This document shows positions 25,436 through 32,966 of a stretch of DNA of 64,000 nucleotides, piece after piece (the stretch's first letter is position 1; every line of letters begins with the position of its first letter). The DNA comes from G016234445 sp964438865 (GTDB lineage Bacteria; Chloroflexota; Dehalococcoidia; Tepidiformales; Tepidiformaceae), in contig CAYTMI010000004.1 in assembly GCA_964438865.1 (NCBI GenBank), positions 1 to 64,000 on the forward strand, in the 5' to 3' direction. The position numbers and the translations under genes were made by a program. The notes beneath the pieces are model-generated. The model made no database searches and was not told the DNA's origin. It saw only the letters and a program-made list of their open reading frames with translations.

Positions 25436-25464
25436 TTGTCTAGGAAGTCAGTCAACTTTATAGT
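25436..25464 (+). promoter_or_regulatory. Promoter of the thiosulfate-transporter pair
   Basis: TTGTCT (25436-25441), a 17-nt spacer and TATAGT (25459-25464), 39 nt before the TTG start at 25504. It lies in the 134-nt gap after the anti-sigma gene. Confidence 0.65.
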
Positions 25465-25503
25465 GAGTTCATAGCGCGGCCACGGCCGCCGGAGGACTCT
25501 TCT

Positions 25504-25974
25504 TTGGACCTGCTCCCAGACCGTCTCGCCTGGTACATCGCCGGGCCGCTCATGGGCCTCACGGTGGTCGGCCTCTATGCACTGGCCAACAAGCCCCTTG
25601 GCGCCACCACCGCCTATTCCGAAACGCTCATGTTCTTCCGCCGCCGCCCCTTCGAACCCTGGCGAGTGTCCCTCTTCGCGGGGCTCATCTCCGGGGCCCT
25701 TCTGGCCGCGCTGTCCCGGGGCGGCCTCTCCTGGAACCTCGACTACGGCAGGCTGGGGGACCTGGTCCCGCTGGCGGCGCTCGTGCCGTTGCTGCTGGGC
25801 GCGGGCCTGGTCATGGGCTACGGGGCGCGCTGGTCGGGAGGCTGCACATCCGGCCACGGCCTCCGCGGCACTTCGTCGCTTTCCCCGGCCAGCCTCGCCG
25901 CGACCGGAACCTTTATGGCTACGGCGGTCGCGGTGACTGCGCTCCTCCGCTTGGTTACTGGGGGCGACCTGTGA
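25504..25974 (+). CDS. YeeE/YedE (TsuA-like) sulfur transporter, N-terminal half
   Basis: 156 residues from TTG with AGGA 10 nt upstream. Four membrane segments are visible, and the conserved cysteine motif RWSGGCTSGHGLRG is near residues 111-124. In TsuA this Cys relays thiosulfate through the channel. The second half is a separate gene that overlaps by 4 nt, as in other split YeeE/YedE systems. Confidence 0.87.
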   Translation: MDLLPDRLAWYIAGPLMGLTVVGLYALANKPLGATTAYSETLMFFRRRPFEPWRVSLFAGLISGALLAALSRGGLSWNLDYGRLGDLVPLAALVPLLLGAGLVMGYGARWSGGCTSGHGLRGTSSLSPASLAATGTFMATAVAVTALLRLVTGGDL

Positions 25975-26393
25975 AAACGGTCGCCTTCCTGATGGGTGGG
26001 GCCTTCGGCTTCCTTGTCGCTGCCGCGCGCCTCAACGACTACACGGTCATCCACAACATGCTCCTCTTGCGGGAGCCCGACGTGTTCTTGCTCATGGGCT
26101 CCGCCGTCGGGGTGGCCGCTCCGCTACTCCTCTTGCTGGAACGCCGCCGATGGCAGACGCCGTTTGGCGGGCCGATCGAGGTGCAGCGTTCGCCGGTGAC
26201 CCGCCGCGCCGTCTTTGGTGCCGCGATCTTCGGGACCGGCTGGGCGGTCGCCGGGACCTGCCCCGTTCCCGCGCTGGCGATGACTGCCAGCGGCGGCGGG
26301 CTCGGTGTGGTTGTCACCGCCGGCCTCTTTGGCGGCATCGCCCTCCGGGACGCCATCGATCGAAAGAAGCATCTGACGCCGCCTGCCTGCTAA
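25971..26393 (+). CDS. YeeE/YedE (TsuA-like) sulfur transporter, C-terminal half
   Basis: 140 residues from a GTG that overlaps the preceding stop. About four membrane segments; the conserved FGTGWAVAGTCPVPAL motif, with its Cys, is near residues 89-104. Together with the upstream half it forms a probable thiosulfate or related sulfur-compound importer. No TusA or rhodanese gene is adjacent. Confidence 0.87.
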   Translation: MKTVAFLMGGAFGFLVAAARLNDYTVIHNMLLLREPDVFLLMGSAVGVAAPLLLLLERRRWQTPFGGPIEVQRSPVTRRAVFGAAIFGTGWAVAGTCPVPALAMTASGGGLGVVVTAGLFGGIALRDAIDRKKHLTPPAC

Positions 26394-26413
26394 CGCCGGC
26401 GCCAATCACACGG

Positions 26414-26450
26414 AAGAGCGGGGGTGCCGATTCGGCGCCCCCGCCCTCTT
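26414..26450. terminator. Bidirectional terminator between convergent genes
   Basis: GCGGGGGTGCC (26418-26428) pairs with GGCGCCCCCGC (26434-26444), and flanking AAGAG/CTCTT bases extend the helix. It lies between the sulfur transporter (+) and the ferric-reductase-like gene (-). Confidence 0.75.
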
Positions 26451-26463
26451 GAACCCCGGGAGA

Positions 26464-27219
26464 CTACTCCTGTCCGGTGGCCGCCATCTGCGGTTCGCGC
26501 ACTGGGGGCCTCGCTGGCGTCGGCGCGGTCGGCACGGTTACTGGAACGGCCGTGACCGCGTTTGCCGCCACCGTTGCGGGGACAACCCGCCGTACCGGTG
26601 GACGGGCGTACGTGATCCGCACTATGACCCCAAAGATCACCGACAGGCTGGTGCCGAGGAGGATCGCCAGCATCCACGGCTTCTGCGCGTCCGTCCCCAT
26701 CATCAGCGCGTGCCAGAGCGCCCCGCCGAAGGCCAGGAACGACGTGTAGTGCAGCATCTTCCACGACTTTCCGCCCATCCGCGATCGGAACCAGAACGAA
26801 CCGCTCACCACCGCCGCGAGGTACAGGGAGAGCGTCCCGGCGGCCGAATAGACCGGCTTGTAGTACGAACCGAACGGCACGAGGACATCTTTCAGCCCGA
26901 AATGAGTCCAGTTGTCGGGGATCAACACCAGCCCGTGGGCCAGGCCCAGCAGGACGCCCGCGATCGAGGCCGCCTGGTGCATGGCCACCAGCCGTGGCCG
27001 GCCGATCAAGCCGTCGAAGAACGCCGACGACATGAGGAGGCCGCCCACAATCCCTACCCATAGGAAGACGTAGCTGGCGATGCCGGCCGAGCGGCTGGCA
27101 TACCAGGCCCCATGACTCCCGGCCTCCGGCACGAGGGCGGCCGCCAGGTCCGCCCCATAGACGGCCCCGGCGGCGCTCCCCGCAACTCCGATTGCAGCGA
27201 AGAGCACGACAAGCTTCAT
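26464..27219 (-). CDS. Ferric-reductase-like di-heme transmembrane protein
   Basis: 251 residues with six membrane segments. Four conserved histidines occur as two pairs, MHQAAS with LAHGLVL and LHYTSF with LWHALMMG, each pair about 13-14 residues apart: the bis-heme pattern of ferric reductase/NOX/MsrQ-type proteins. No FAD/NAD domain is attached, so electrons must come from a partner or quinol. The C-terminus is a Pro/Val-rich tail. The ATG at 27219 was chosen because upstream sequence in this frame is Arg-rich shadow of the next gene. It is the last gene of the operon starting at 28635 and is near apbE. Confidence 0.85.
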   Translation of the reverse strand: MKLVVLFAAIGVAGSAAGAVYGADLAAALVPEAGSHGAWYASRSAGIASYVFLWVGIVGGLLMSSAFFDGLIGRPRLVAMHQAASIAGVLLGLAHGLVLIPDNWTHFGLKDVLVPFGSYYKPVYSAAGTLSLYLAAVVSGSFWFRSRMGGKSWKMLHYTSFLAFGGALWHALMMGTDAQKPWMLAILLGTSLSVIFGVIVRITYARPPVRRVVPATVAANAVTAVPVTVPTAPTPARPPVREPQMAATGQE

Positions 27220-27220
27220 A

Positions 27221-27988
27221 TCAGGATGCCTTGGACTTGGTCGGCGTCGCCGTCGGCTTGGGCTTCGGCGTCGCCGTTGGGGCGGGAGGTTGAGTGGCCG
27301 CCGGCGGCGGTGGGTTCGATGGCGTCCCGCCTCCACTACCGCCCGGAATGGGCGTCGGCGCCGGCGTGTTCGCCGGGACTGGTGTCGCACTCGGCACCCA
27401 CCCGGGGAGGGGAGGCTTCGTTGGTGCCGCCGCCGGTTTGGTCGCCGTCGGCACAGAACCCGAAGTGGGCTGCGGCGCCGTTGTCGGCACACCACCCGCC
27501 GCCGGGACCCCGCCGGTGGCCGGCTTGGCCGTTGCGGTCGCCGGGCTCGTGGGCGCAGCTCCAGGGGCGGATGTCTTGACCGTGGCCGCCGTCTTTGGCG
27601 GTTGGCTCTTCCCATCCCCCGGAACCTGGACCCAGGCGCCGCCGCCCTGGTCGTCGGGCTGCCACTGGAAGACGTAGTACACCACGTCCTGCTGTTCGAT
27701 GATGTAGACCGGGCGCTCCCCGCCGCCGCCGCTCCACACCTGCACTTCGCCCGGCGCCGTCTCCTCGATCAGGAGCCACTCCTGGCGATCCGGGTCCCAG
27801 CGCCAGCCATCCTGTTCGTAGACCTCGACCGGCGGCTGTTCGGTTGCCGCCTGGGCGTTGTCCCACTTCTTCTGAGGGGCCGTGGCAGCGACGCCGGCCC
27901 AGAGCGCCGAGGTCAGGATCACCGCCGAGGCCCCGGTTGCGATGCGGGTAAAGACGAATCGTGCGCCGCGTTTCTTCGCGTTGGCCAT
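27221..27988 (-). CDS. Secreted Pro/Thr/Ala-rich protein with Trp-rich N-terminal part
   Basis: 255 residues. One hydrophobic segment near 15-35 (ATGASAVILTSALWAGVAAT) acts as signal anchor. Residues 50-120 form a compact acidic/aromatic part with GWRWDPDRQEWLLIE, VYIIEQQDVVYYVFQWQP and AWVQVPG; from about 125 to the end it is low-complexity P/T/A. I do not recognise the family. It ends 1 nt before the ferric-reductase-like gene, so the two are cotranscribed. A wall-spanning or electron-transfer accessory role is conceivable but unproven. Confidence 0.75.
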   Translation of the reverse strand: MANAKKRGARFVFTRIATGASAVILTSALWAGVAATAPQKKWDNAQAATEQPPVEVYEQDGWRWDPDRQEWLLIEETAPGEVQVWSGGGGERPVYIIEQQDVVYYVFQWQPDDQGGGAWVQVPGDGKSQPPKTAATVKTSAPGAAPTSPATATAKPATGGVPAAGGVPTTAPQPTSGSVPTATKPAAAPTKPPLPGWVPSATPVPANTPAPTPIPGGSGGGTPSNPPPPAATQPPAPTATPKPKPTATPTKSKAS

Positions 27989-27993
27989 CGTGG

Positions 27994-28635
27994 TTAGTCC
28001 TTTTCCACTTCGGGCTGCTCGGGCTCTTCAGGGTGCTCAGGCTTCTCAGGCTGCTCGGGATGCTCAATCTCCACCTCGCCGCCGCTCGCCGGCGAGTCGA
28101 CGACTGGTGCCGGTGCTGGAGTCGGAGCCGGCGGCTCAGGGGTGGCAGCTGGCCGCGGAGTCTTGGCCGGCTTCGGGGTCGAAGTCGGTTCCTGGGTTGG
28201 TTCGCTGGCCGGAGCGTTTGAAGGGGGCTGGGGCGCCGCAGACGGCTGTTCCTGCGCGGGCGACGGCTTCGACGTCGGGTTCGCTCCCGGGGCGTTGGTC
28301 GTGGTGCTCGCCGCGGTCGGCGGGGCTTCGGATTCCTTCGCTGCCTGGGCCGGCGGGTCGCCCACCGGTTCCTGGACCACGATCTTCGGGTCCTTCTTCA
28401 CATAGACGTATTCAGGTTCGCCCTGGGCGGCGGACTGCTGGATCGCAGCGGCCTGGGTCGGCTTCTCCGGGGGCGGCGGAGGCGTCCATGCCTGTGTGGC
28501 CTCCGTATCGGCGGAGGCGTTGGCGCCCGTGGGTGCTTGCACGAAGACGCCCTGGGCGACTGCGAAGGCGGCGATGACGCCTCCTGAAATGGCCGTGGTC
28601 AGTGCAGCTGCAATCATGGATGTGGTGCGGTTCAT
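27994..28635 (-). CDS. Secreted Pro-rich protein with Glu/Pro/His C-terminal repeats
   Basis: 213 residues, ATG behind a strong GGGAGG site. The signal segment is near residues 6-27 (MIAAALTTAISGGVIAAFAV). The middle is Pro/Thr/Ala-rich; the C-terminus consists of EHPEQPEKPEHPEE-type repeats that could bind cations. No catalytic motif and no FMN-binding S/T-G-A-T motif is seen. It lies 5 nt before the next secreted-protein gene. An 18-nt motif shared with the acidic-protein promoter lies 73 nt upstream. Confidence 0.75.
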   Translation of the reverse strand: MNRTTSMIAAALTTAISGGVIAAFAVAQGVFVQAPTGANASADTEATQAWTPPPPPEKPTQAAAIQQSAAQGEPEYVYVKKDPKIVVQEPVGDPPAQAAKESEAPPTAASTTTNAPGANPTSKPSPAQEQPSAAPQPPSNAPASEPTQEPTSTPKPAKTPRPAATPEPPAPTPAPAPVVDSPASGGEVEIEHPEQPEKPEHPEEPEQPEVEKD

Positions 28636-28708
28636 GTGGACCTCCCTTGGTCTCTTGGGGTTCGGGAGGTATGTGGCCGCGGAGTGCCCGGAAGAGTCGT
28701 AACCGCAC

Positions 28709-28726
28709 GGTAAATTCGAAGTTTCA
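28709..28726 (-). promoter_or_regulatory. Shared 18-nt operator candidate, copy 1
   Basis: On the minus strand the sequence TGAAACTTCGAATTTACC matches copy 2 at 31617-31634 (TGAGACTTCGAATCTTCC) in 15 of 18 positions. It is centred on the palindrome TTCGAA, 73 nt before the secreted-protein operon, and overlaps the last codon of apbE. Binding by the adjacent OmpR-type regulator is an inference. Confidence 0.5.
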
Positions 28727-29599
28727 GTCGGGTGACATTGCGCCCCAGGCAGCGCGGGCCCCGCCGGGGCCCAGCGCCAGCACTCCGTGCAGGCTCGCCG
28801 CCGCCCGTTTTCCCGCCTCCTGCCCGCCAACCAGCACAGCCTTCGCCCAGCATTCTGCCCGCCACGTCTCCTCGTCCAGGCAGGACACCTGTTCATACGG
28901 GGAAGCGGCCGGCAGTCCCGTCCTCGGGTCGATCAGGTGGTGCGCGACCCGTCCGTCCCCGGCCGTCCAGCGCCGTTTCCGCGTCGTCGAAGTCGCGAGG
29001 GCGCCTTCGATGGTCCCCTCCCAGGCGTCGTTGTCATCGGTCTCTCCCCCGACGCCCACTAGCCAGCCGCCCCCGCCCTCGTCCGACCCCGCGCACCGCA
29101 GGTCCCCTCCCGCGTTCACGAGCATGTCCGGGTGGTCGCCTGCCAACGCCTCGACCGCGAGGTCCGCCGTCCAGCCTTTGACGATGCCGCCGAGGTCCAG
29201 CATGCCGCCTTGAAGCCGCACGCTATCCCCCGTCAAACGCAGCATCTCGGCCGGCGACGGGACAACCATCGGCCGGGGGTTCCCACCCTGCACGTCCGCG
29301 AACGTCCGGTCGTACCCAGCCTGTCGCAGCGCCGGGAGGACCATCGGGTTGAAGAGCCCACCGGTGAACTCCCATGCTTCGATGGCCATCCGGCAGCAGG
29401 TGGCGAAGAGCGGTTGTGTGACCTCTTCGCCACGGTTGAGGCGACTGAGCAGGCTGTCCGGCCTGAACCGCGAGAACCGCTGTTCCTGCTGTTCGAACAA
29501 CAGCTTCACGCTCAGGAAGGCCGCCATCGGCAGTGAGTCAGCCGCGATCAGCACATCGACATCCGTGTCCATCGCCCGGAAACAGTCCGCGAATTGCAT
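28724..29599 (-). CDS. apbE: FAD:protein FMN transferase ApbE
   Basis: 291 residues beginning MQFADCFRAMDTDVDV, matching the family R-x-MGT-type start. Conserved segments are LFNPMVLPALRQAGYD near 95, LDLGGIVKGWTADLAVE near 146 (FAD/Mg site), NAGGDLRCAG near 172, and HHLIDPRTGLPA near 218 with the catalytic-site Asp. ApbE transfers FMN from FAD onto Thr/Ser of extracytoplasmic flavoproteins. Its ATG overlaps the kinase stop (TGATG), giving an RR-HK-apbE operon. No FMN_bind substrate with an S/T-G-A-T motif is seen in the neighbouring proteins. Confidence 0.93.
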   Translation of the reverse strand: MQFADCFRAMDTDVDVLIAADSLPMAAFLSVKLLFEQQEQRFSRFRPDSLLSRLNRGEEVTQPLFATCCRMAIEAWEFTGGLFNPMVLPALRQAGYDRTFADVQGGNPRPMVVPSPAEMLRLTGDSVRLQGGMLDLGGIVKGWTADLAVEALAGDHPDMLVNAGGDLRCAGSDEGGGGWLVGVGGETDDNDAWEGTIEGALATSTTRKRRWTAGDGRVAHHLIDPRTGLPAASPYEQVSCLDEETWRAECWAKAVLVGGQEAGKRAAASLHGVLALGPGGARAAWGAMSPD

Positions 29600-30903
29600 C
29601 AGCCCACCGCCGGCAGCCGCACCGTGAAGGTGGTGCCTCGCCCGGGCGCCGACTGCATCGAGATCCGTCCCCCGTGGGCCTCCGCGATCCACTTCGCAAT
29701 CGCCAGCCCCAGCCCGGTTCCCGCCGCCCCCGGTCCCCTCGTCGCGTCCACCCGGTAGAACCGGTCGAACACCCGCGCCTGGTGCTCCCTTGGGATGCCA
29801 ACCCCGGTGTCGGTTACGACCATCTCCGCCCGCCGCCCGGATTTCCGCGTGGAGAGCGTCACCTTGCCCCCGGCTGGCGTGTACTTGACCGCGTTGTCGA
29901 CAAGGATGAGGGCCAGTTGCCGGAGCCGCTGGGAGTCGCCCTCCACGATCGCCGGCCGGGGGGTTACCTCGACCGAGACGCCCTTCTCCTCCGCCAGAGC
30001 CTGCATGTCCCGGGCGACGTCGGCCACCAGTTCGCCCAGGTCGACCGCCTCCCTCCCGAGCTGCACCCGGCCTTCGTCCGCCCGCGCCAGGGTGAGCAGG
30101 TCTCCCACCAGCCGGGTCATGTGGTCGGTCTCGGCGGCAATCGCCTCGACCTGGCCGGTGTTCTGGGCGATGGTCTGTTCAGGGTGCCGGACGAGCAGTT
30201 CGTTGTTCGCCTTCACCACGGCAATCGGCGTCCTCAGTTCGTGCGATGCGTCCGAGACGAACCGCCGCTGGCTCTCCAGCGAGGCCTGGATCGGCGTCAA
30301 CGCCCGGCCCGCGAGGAAGAACCCGCCAGCGCAGGCCAGCCCAATCCCCCCAAGCCCGCCGAACGCCAGCACCGTCAACAGCGACGAAAGTGCACTGTCG
30401 CGGTTGTGAAGGGAGTGGCCCACGTGCAGGTACACAGGCTCATCGCCCTCGCTTGCCGTGGTTGCGTTCGAGGCAAAACGGTAGCGCGAATCGTCGCCAC
30501 GCACGTCGTTCCACGACTGACCGCTGTCGGCTCCCGCCACGAGAGCGGCGAAGTCGATGTGTTCAAGGTCGACCCCTAGTGGGTTGAGGAGCACGGTGCC
30601 TTTCCGGTCGGTGGTGACGAAGAAAACGTCGTTCGGGACCACCTCCGACGAGCCATCGGCAGGCGCTGGCCGCTTCTTCTTGTCGTCGTCGTCGTCGTCT
30701 TTGCGGCCGTCGTCCTTGACGGTTGTGTAGCGGCTCGGGTCGAAGGCCGCGAGGTCGGCCATGGCCGTCTCAATCCCCGACCGAACGTCGTTGTCGAGCG
30801 AGCGCCGGACGCTCAGGTAGGTCGCCGCCCCGACGAGCAGGAGGATGCTTGCGAGCGCCGCTGCGTACCACGCCGTCAGCTTCCACCGCGCCTTCAGGAA
30901 CAT
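29599..30903 (-). CDS. Sensor histidine kinase with poly-aspartate sensor loop
   Basis: 434 residues. Transmembrane helices at about 10-31 and 172-198 enclose an extracytoplasmic loop of about 140 residues that includes six consecutive aspartates (69-74) followed by lysines. The HAMP-like linker leads to the H-box with His221 (SDASHELRTP), N-box ILVDNAVKYTP, G1 DTGVGIP and G2 GTGLGLAI. The acidic loop is a plausible cation-sensing site. It overlaps the regulator stop by 1 nt and apbE by 1 nt. Confidence 0.94.
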   Translation of the reverse strand: MFLKARWKLTAWYAAALASILLLVGAATYLSVRRSLDNDVRSGIETAMADLAAFDPSRYTTVKDDGRKDDDDDDKKKRPAPADGSSEVVPNDVFFVTTDRKGTVLLNPLGVDLEHIDFAALVAGADSGQSWNDVRGDDSRYRFASNATTASEGDEPVYLHVGHSLHNRDSALSSLLTVLAFGGLGGIGLACAGGFFLAGRALTPIQASLESQRRFVSDASHELRTPIAVVKANNELLVRHPEQTIAQNTGQVEAIAAETDHMTRLVGDLLTLARADEGRVQLGREAVDLGELVADVARDMQALAEEKGVSVEVTPRPAIVEGDSQRLRQLALILVDNAVKYTPAGGKVTLSTRKSGRRAEMVVTDTGVGIPREHQARVFDRFYRVDATRGPGAAGTGLGLAIAKWIAEAHGGRISMQSAPGRGTTFTVRLPAVG

Positions 30904-31580
30904 CAGGGAGTCCGCAGGGCGTAGCCAACGCCCCGCACCGTGCGGATGAGCTTCGGTTCGAACTCGCGGTCGACTTTGTTTCGCAGGTAGTGGATGTAGA
31001 TTTCGACGACGTTCGATTCGACGAGCGAGTCGTAGTTCCAGACGCGGTCCAGCAGTTGCGTGCGCGTCAGGACCTGTCCCGGGTGCCGCATGAGTAACTC
31101 GAGCAGCGCGAATTCCTTTGCCGTCAGTTCGATGCGTTTTCCCCCGCGGATCGCCTCACGCGAACGCAGGTCCAGTTCGAGGTCGCCGACCTGGAGCGAC
31201 AACGACTGGCCGCTGTTCATCCGCGACCGCCGCGCCAGCGCCCGTACCCGTGCCAGCAGCTCCGAAAGCGCAAACGGCTTCACCAGGTAGTCGTCGGCGC
31301 CCGCATCGAGCCCCTTCACCCTGTCCGGCACAGCGTCGCGTGCGGTGAGCATCAGGATGGGGGTGACCGCGCCCTCGGCTCGCAGGGCCCGGGCGACGCC
31401 GTAGCCGTCCGTCCCCGGGATCATCACGTCAAGGAGGATGATGTCGTAGTCCTCCGTCCGCGCCTGCGCGAGCGCGTCGTCGCCGTCCGCCACCCAGTCG
31501 GCGACGTGCCCTTCTTCCTGGAGCACGCGCCGGATCGCGGTCGCCAGCCGTGGTTCGTCTTCCACCAGCAGGATGTGCAC
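30903..31580 (-). CDS. OmpR/PhoB-family response regulator
   Basis: 225 residues from GTG (VHILLVEDEPRL). The receiver has the acidic pair in VEDEP, phospho-acceptor Asp51 (LLDVMIPG) and Lys101 (VKPF). The winged-helix output domain has ELTAKEFALLELLMRHPG and VVEIYIHYLRNKVD. Longer starts in frame were rejected because VHILLVEDE is the normal start. Partner of the downstream kinase; divergent from the acidic-protein gene at 31697. Confidence 0.95.
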   Translation of the reverse strand: MHILLVEDEPRLATAIRRVLQEEGHVADWVADGDDALAQARTEDYDIILLDVMIPGTDGYGVARALRAEGAVTPILMLTARDAVPDRVKGLDAGADDYLVKPFALSELLARVRALARRSRMNSGQSLSLQVGDLELDLRSREAIRGGKRIELTAKEFALLELLMRHPGQVLTRTQLLDRVWNYDSLVESNVVEIYIHYLRNKVDREFEPKLIRTVRGVGYALRTP

Positions 31581-31588
31581 GGCCCGAT

Positions 31589-31612
31589 CGTCCCACAGAA
31601 TCGTCACAGAAA
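31589..31612 (-). promoter_or_regulatory. 11-bp-spaced direct repeats before the response regulator
   Basis: Two copies of TTCTGTG (minus strand; CACAGAA on the plus strand at 31594-31600 and 31605-31611) are spaced by exactly 11 bp, the spacing of OmpR/PhoB tandem half-sites. They lie 14-31 nt upstream of the regulator start, consistent with autoregulation. Confidence 0.5.
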
Positions 31613-31616
31613 CATT

Positions 31617-31634
31617 TGAGACTTCGAATCTTCC
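31617..31634 (+). promoter_or_regulatory. Shared 18-nt operator candidate, copy 2
   Basis: TGAGACTTCGAATCTTCC, 62 nt before the acidic-protein ATG, matches copy 1 at 28709-28726 at 15 of 18 positions. It lies in the 116-nt divergent gap between the response-regulator and acidic-protein genes. Confidence 0.5.
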
Positions 31635-31696
31635 CTTAATCCGGATGGAATCACCGGGGCGCACACTCGCATCACCACCAGTCTCTGAGGTGCACG

Positions 31697-31954
31697 ATGG
31701 AAAAGAAGCTCATGATCCTCCCTGCCGCGGTGTTCGCGGGCGTCCTCATTGCCGGCGTCGTTGTGGCGAAGCCCGGCGTCCTGGACAACCTGAACCCCAC
31801 GTCCGCCGTCGCCGAGTCGGCCCGTTCCTTGCTCGGCGGCGAGCAGGAGGACGAGGACGACGATGACGACTACGACTATGACGAGTACGAGGATGGCGAA
31901 GACCACGAGGATGGCGAACACGACGATGAGGATGACGACGAGGACGACGACTAA
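31697..31954 (+). CDS. Membrane-anchored acidic protein with Asp/Glu-rich tail
   Basis: 85 residues with GAGGTG as ribosome-binding site. The transmembrane or signal segment is at residues 6-24 (MILPAAVFAGVLIAGVVVA), a short linker follows, and residues 50-85 consist almost only of Asp and Glu with a few Tyr, Gly and His. The tail would be outside the membrane and strongly cation-binding. At the DNA level an 18-bp unit beginning GAGGATGGCGAA is duplicated within the tail. No family is recognised. The position opposite a two-component system whose sensor is also poly-Asp suggests a metal- or charge-related regulon member. Confidence 0.8.
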   Translation: MEKKLMILPAAVFAGVLIAGVVVAKPGVLDNLNPTSAVAESARSLLGGEQEDEDDDDDYDYDEYEDGEDHEDGEHDDEDDDEDDD

Positions 31955-32014
31955 CCGATCGCATTCGATCGGCGGTGACTCCCGCCCTTGCCGGCCGTGC
32001 GGTACCCTGAGCGC

Positions 32015-32941
32015 GTGCTCAAGCCGGACTCCCCCTTCTTCATTGTGAACCCGGTTTCCGGCGGCGGGAGGACCGCCCGCCGCTGGCCCGTGCTCGCCGA
32101 AGCGATCCGCGAAGCCGGGATAGTCCCTGACGCTGTCTTCACGGAGGCGCGGGGAGAAGGCACCTCCCTTGCTACCGATGCCATCCGCGACGCCCGGACG
32201 ACCCTCATCGCCGTCGGCGGCGATGGCACCGCCAACGAGGTCGCCACCGCCATCCTCGCAGGGGCCGCCGGCGAAAGCGTCCGCATCGGCACGATCGGGA
32301 TGGGGACGGGGAAGGACGTGGCAAAGTGCCTCGGCATCGGCCGTCCCCGCCAGGCCATTCGTGCGATCGCCGGCGGCCACGAACGCCGCATCGACGCCGG
32401 CATGGTCCGTTCGGTCTCGCCCGGCGGCGATACCGAGGAGGTACGCTACTTCCTCCTCGAACTCAGCGCCGGTTGGATCCCCGGAATCTCCCAGTCGGTC
32501 CCCCGCTGGCTGAAACGCCTGGGCGATACCGCCCCCTACCTGGTGATGACTGCCGTGAAGATGGCCGGCCACATGTCGCGCGACTTCACCCTGACCATCG
32601 ATGGCACGGTCTACGACGGCCGCTACAACAGCATCAGCGTCCACAACATGGAGATGTGGGGCGGCGACCTCGTGGCGGCGCCCGGTGCGCTCCCGGACGA
32701 CGGGCTCCTCGACGTCATCCGCTGGGGAGACCTTGGCCGCCGTGCCGTCCTCAAGGCCGTCGATGGGCAACGCAAGGGCGGCATTCACATGGAGATAGAC
32801 GGCATCGACCGCCACGCGGCGCGCACCGTTGAGCTATCGAGCGATCGCCCATCGCGGCTGGATCTCGACGGCGAACTTGGCGGCTGGCTCCCCGCCCGCA
32901 TCGAGATCGTCCCGCACGCCCTTCGCTTCCTCGCCCCCTGA
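32015..32941 (+). CDS. Diacylglycerol kinase family lipid kinase
   Basis: 308 residues from GTG (VLKPDSPFFIVNPVSGGG); in-frame TTG 31988 and GTG 31997 are alternatives. The NPVSGGGRTARRW loop near residue 11 and catalytic VGGDGTANEVATAIL near 66 identify the DagK/YegS fold, followed by GMGTGKDVAKCLG instead of the usual GTGNDFA. It phosphorylates a lipid such as diacylglycerol; the exact substrate is unknown. Confidence 0.9.
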   Translation: MLKPDSPFFIVNPVSGGGRTARRWPVLAEAIREAGIVPDAVFTEARGEGTSLATDAIRDARTTLIAVGGDGTANEVATAILAGAAGESVRIGTIGMGTGKDVAKCLGIGRPRQAIRAIAGGHERRIDAGMVRSVSPGGDTEEVRYFLLELSAGWIPGISQSVPRWLKRLGDTAPYLVMTAVKMAGHMSRDFTLTIDGTVYDGRYNSISVHNMEMWGGDLVAAPGALPDDGLLDVIRWGDLGRRAVLKAVDGQRKGGIHMEIDGIDRHAARTVELSSDRPSRLDLDGELGGWLPARIEIVPHALRFLAP

Positions 32942-32966
32942 CAGCCCTGCTGGTTCGTTTCGGCGG

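Noticed and set aside
27221..28635. FMN_bind flavoprotein substrates of ApbE
   Set aside because: Neither secreted protein has the S/T-G-A-T flavinylation motif; TGANAS in the 213-residue protein does not fit well enough.
31850..31954. GAC/GAT trinucleotide microsatellite
   Set aside because: The codons alternate among Asp, Glu, Tyr, Gly and His and keep the frame to a proper stop, so it is best explained as selected acidic coding sequence.
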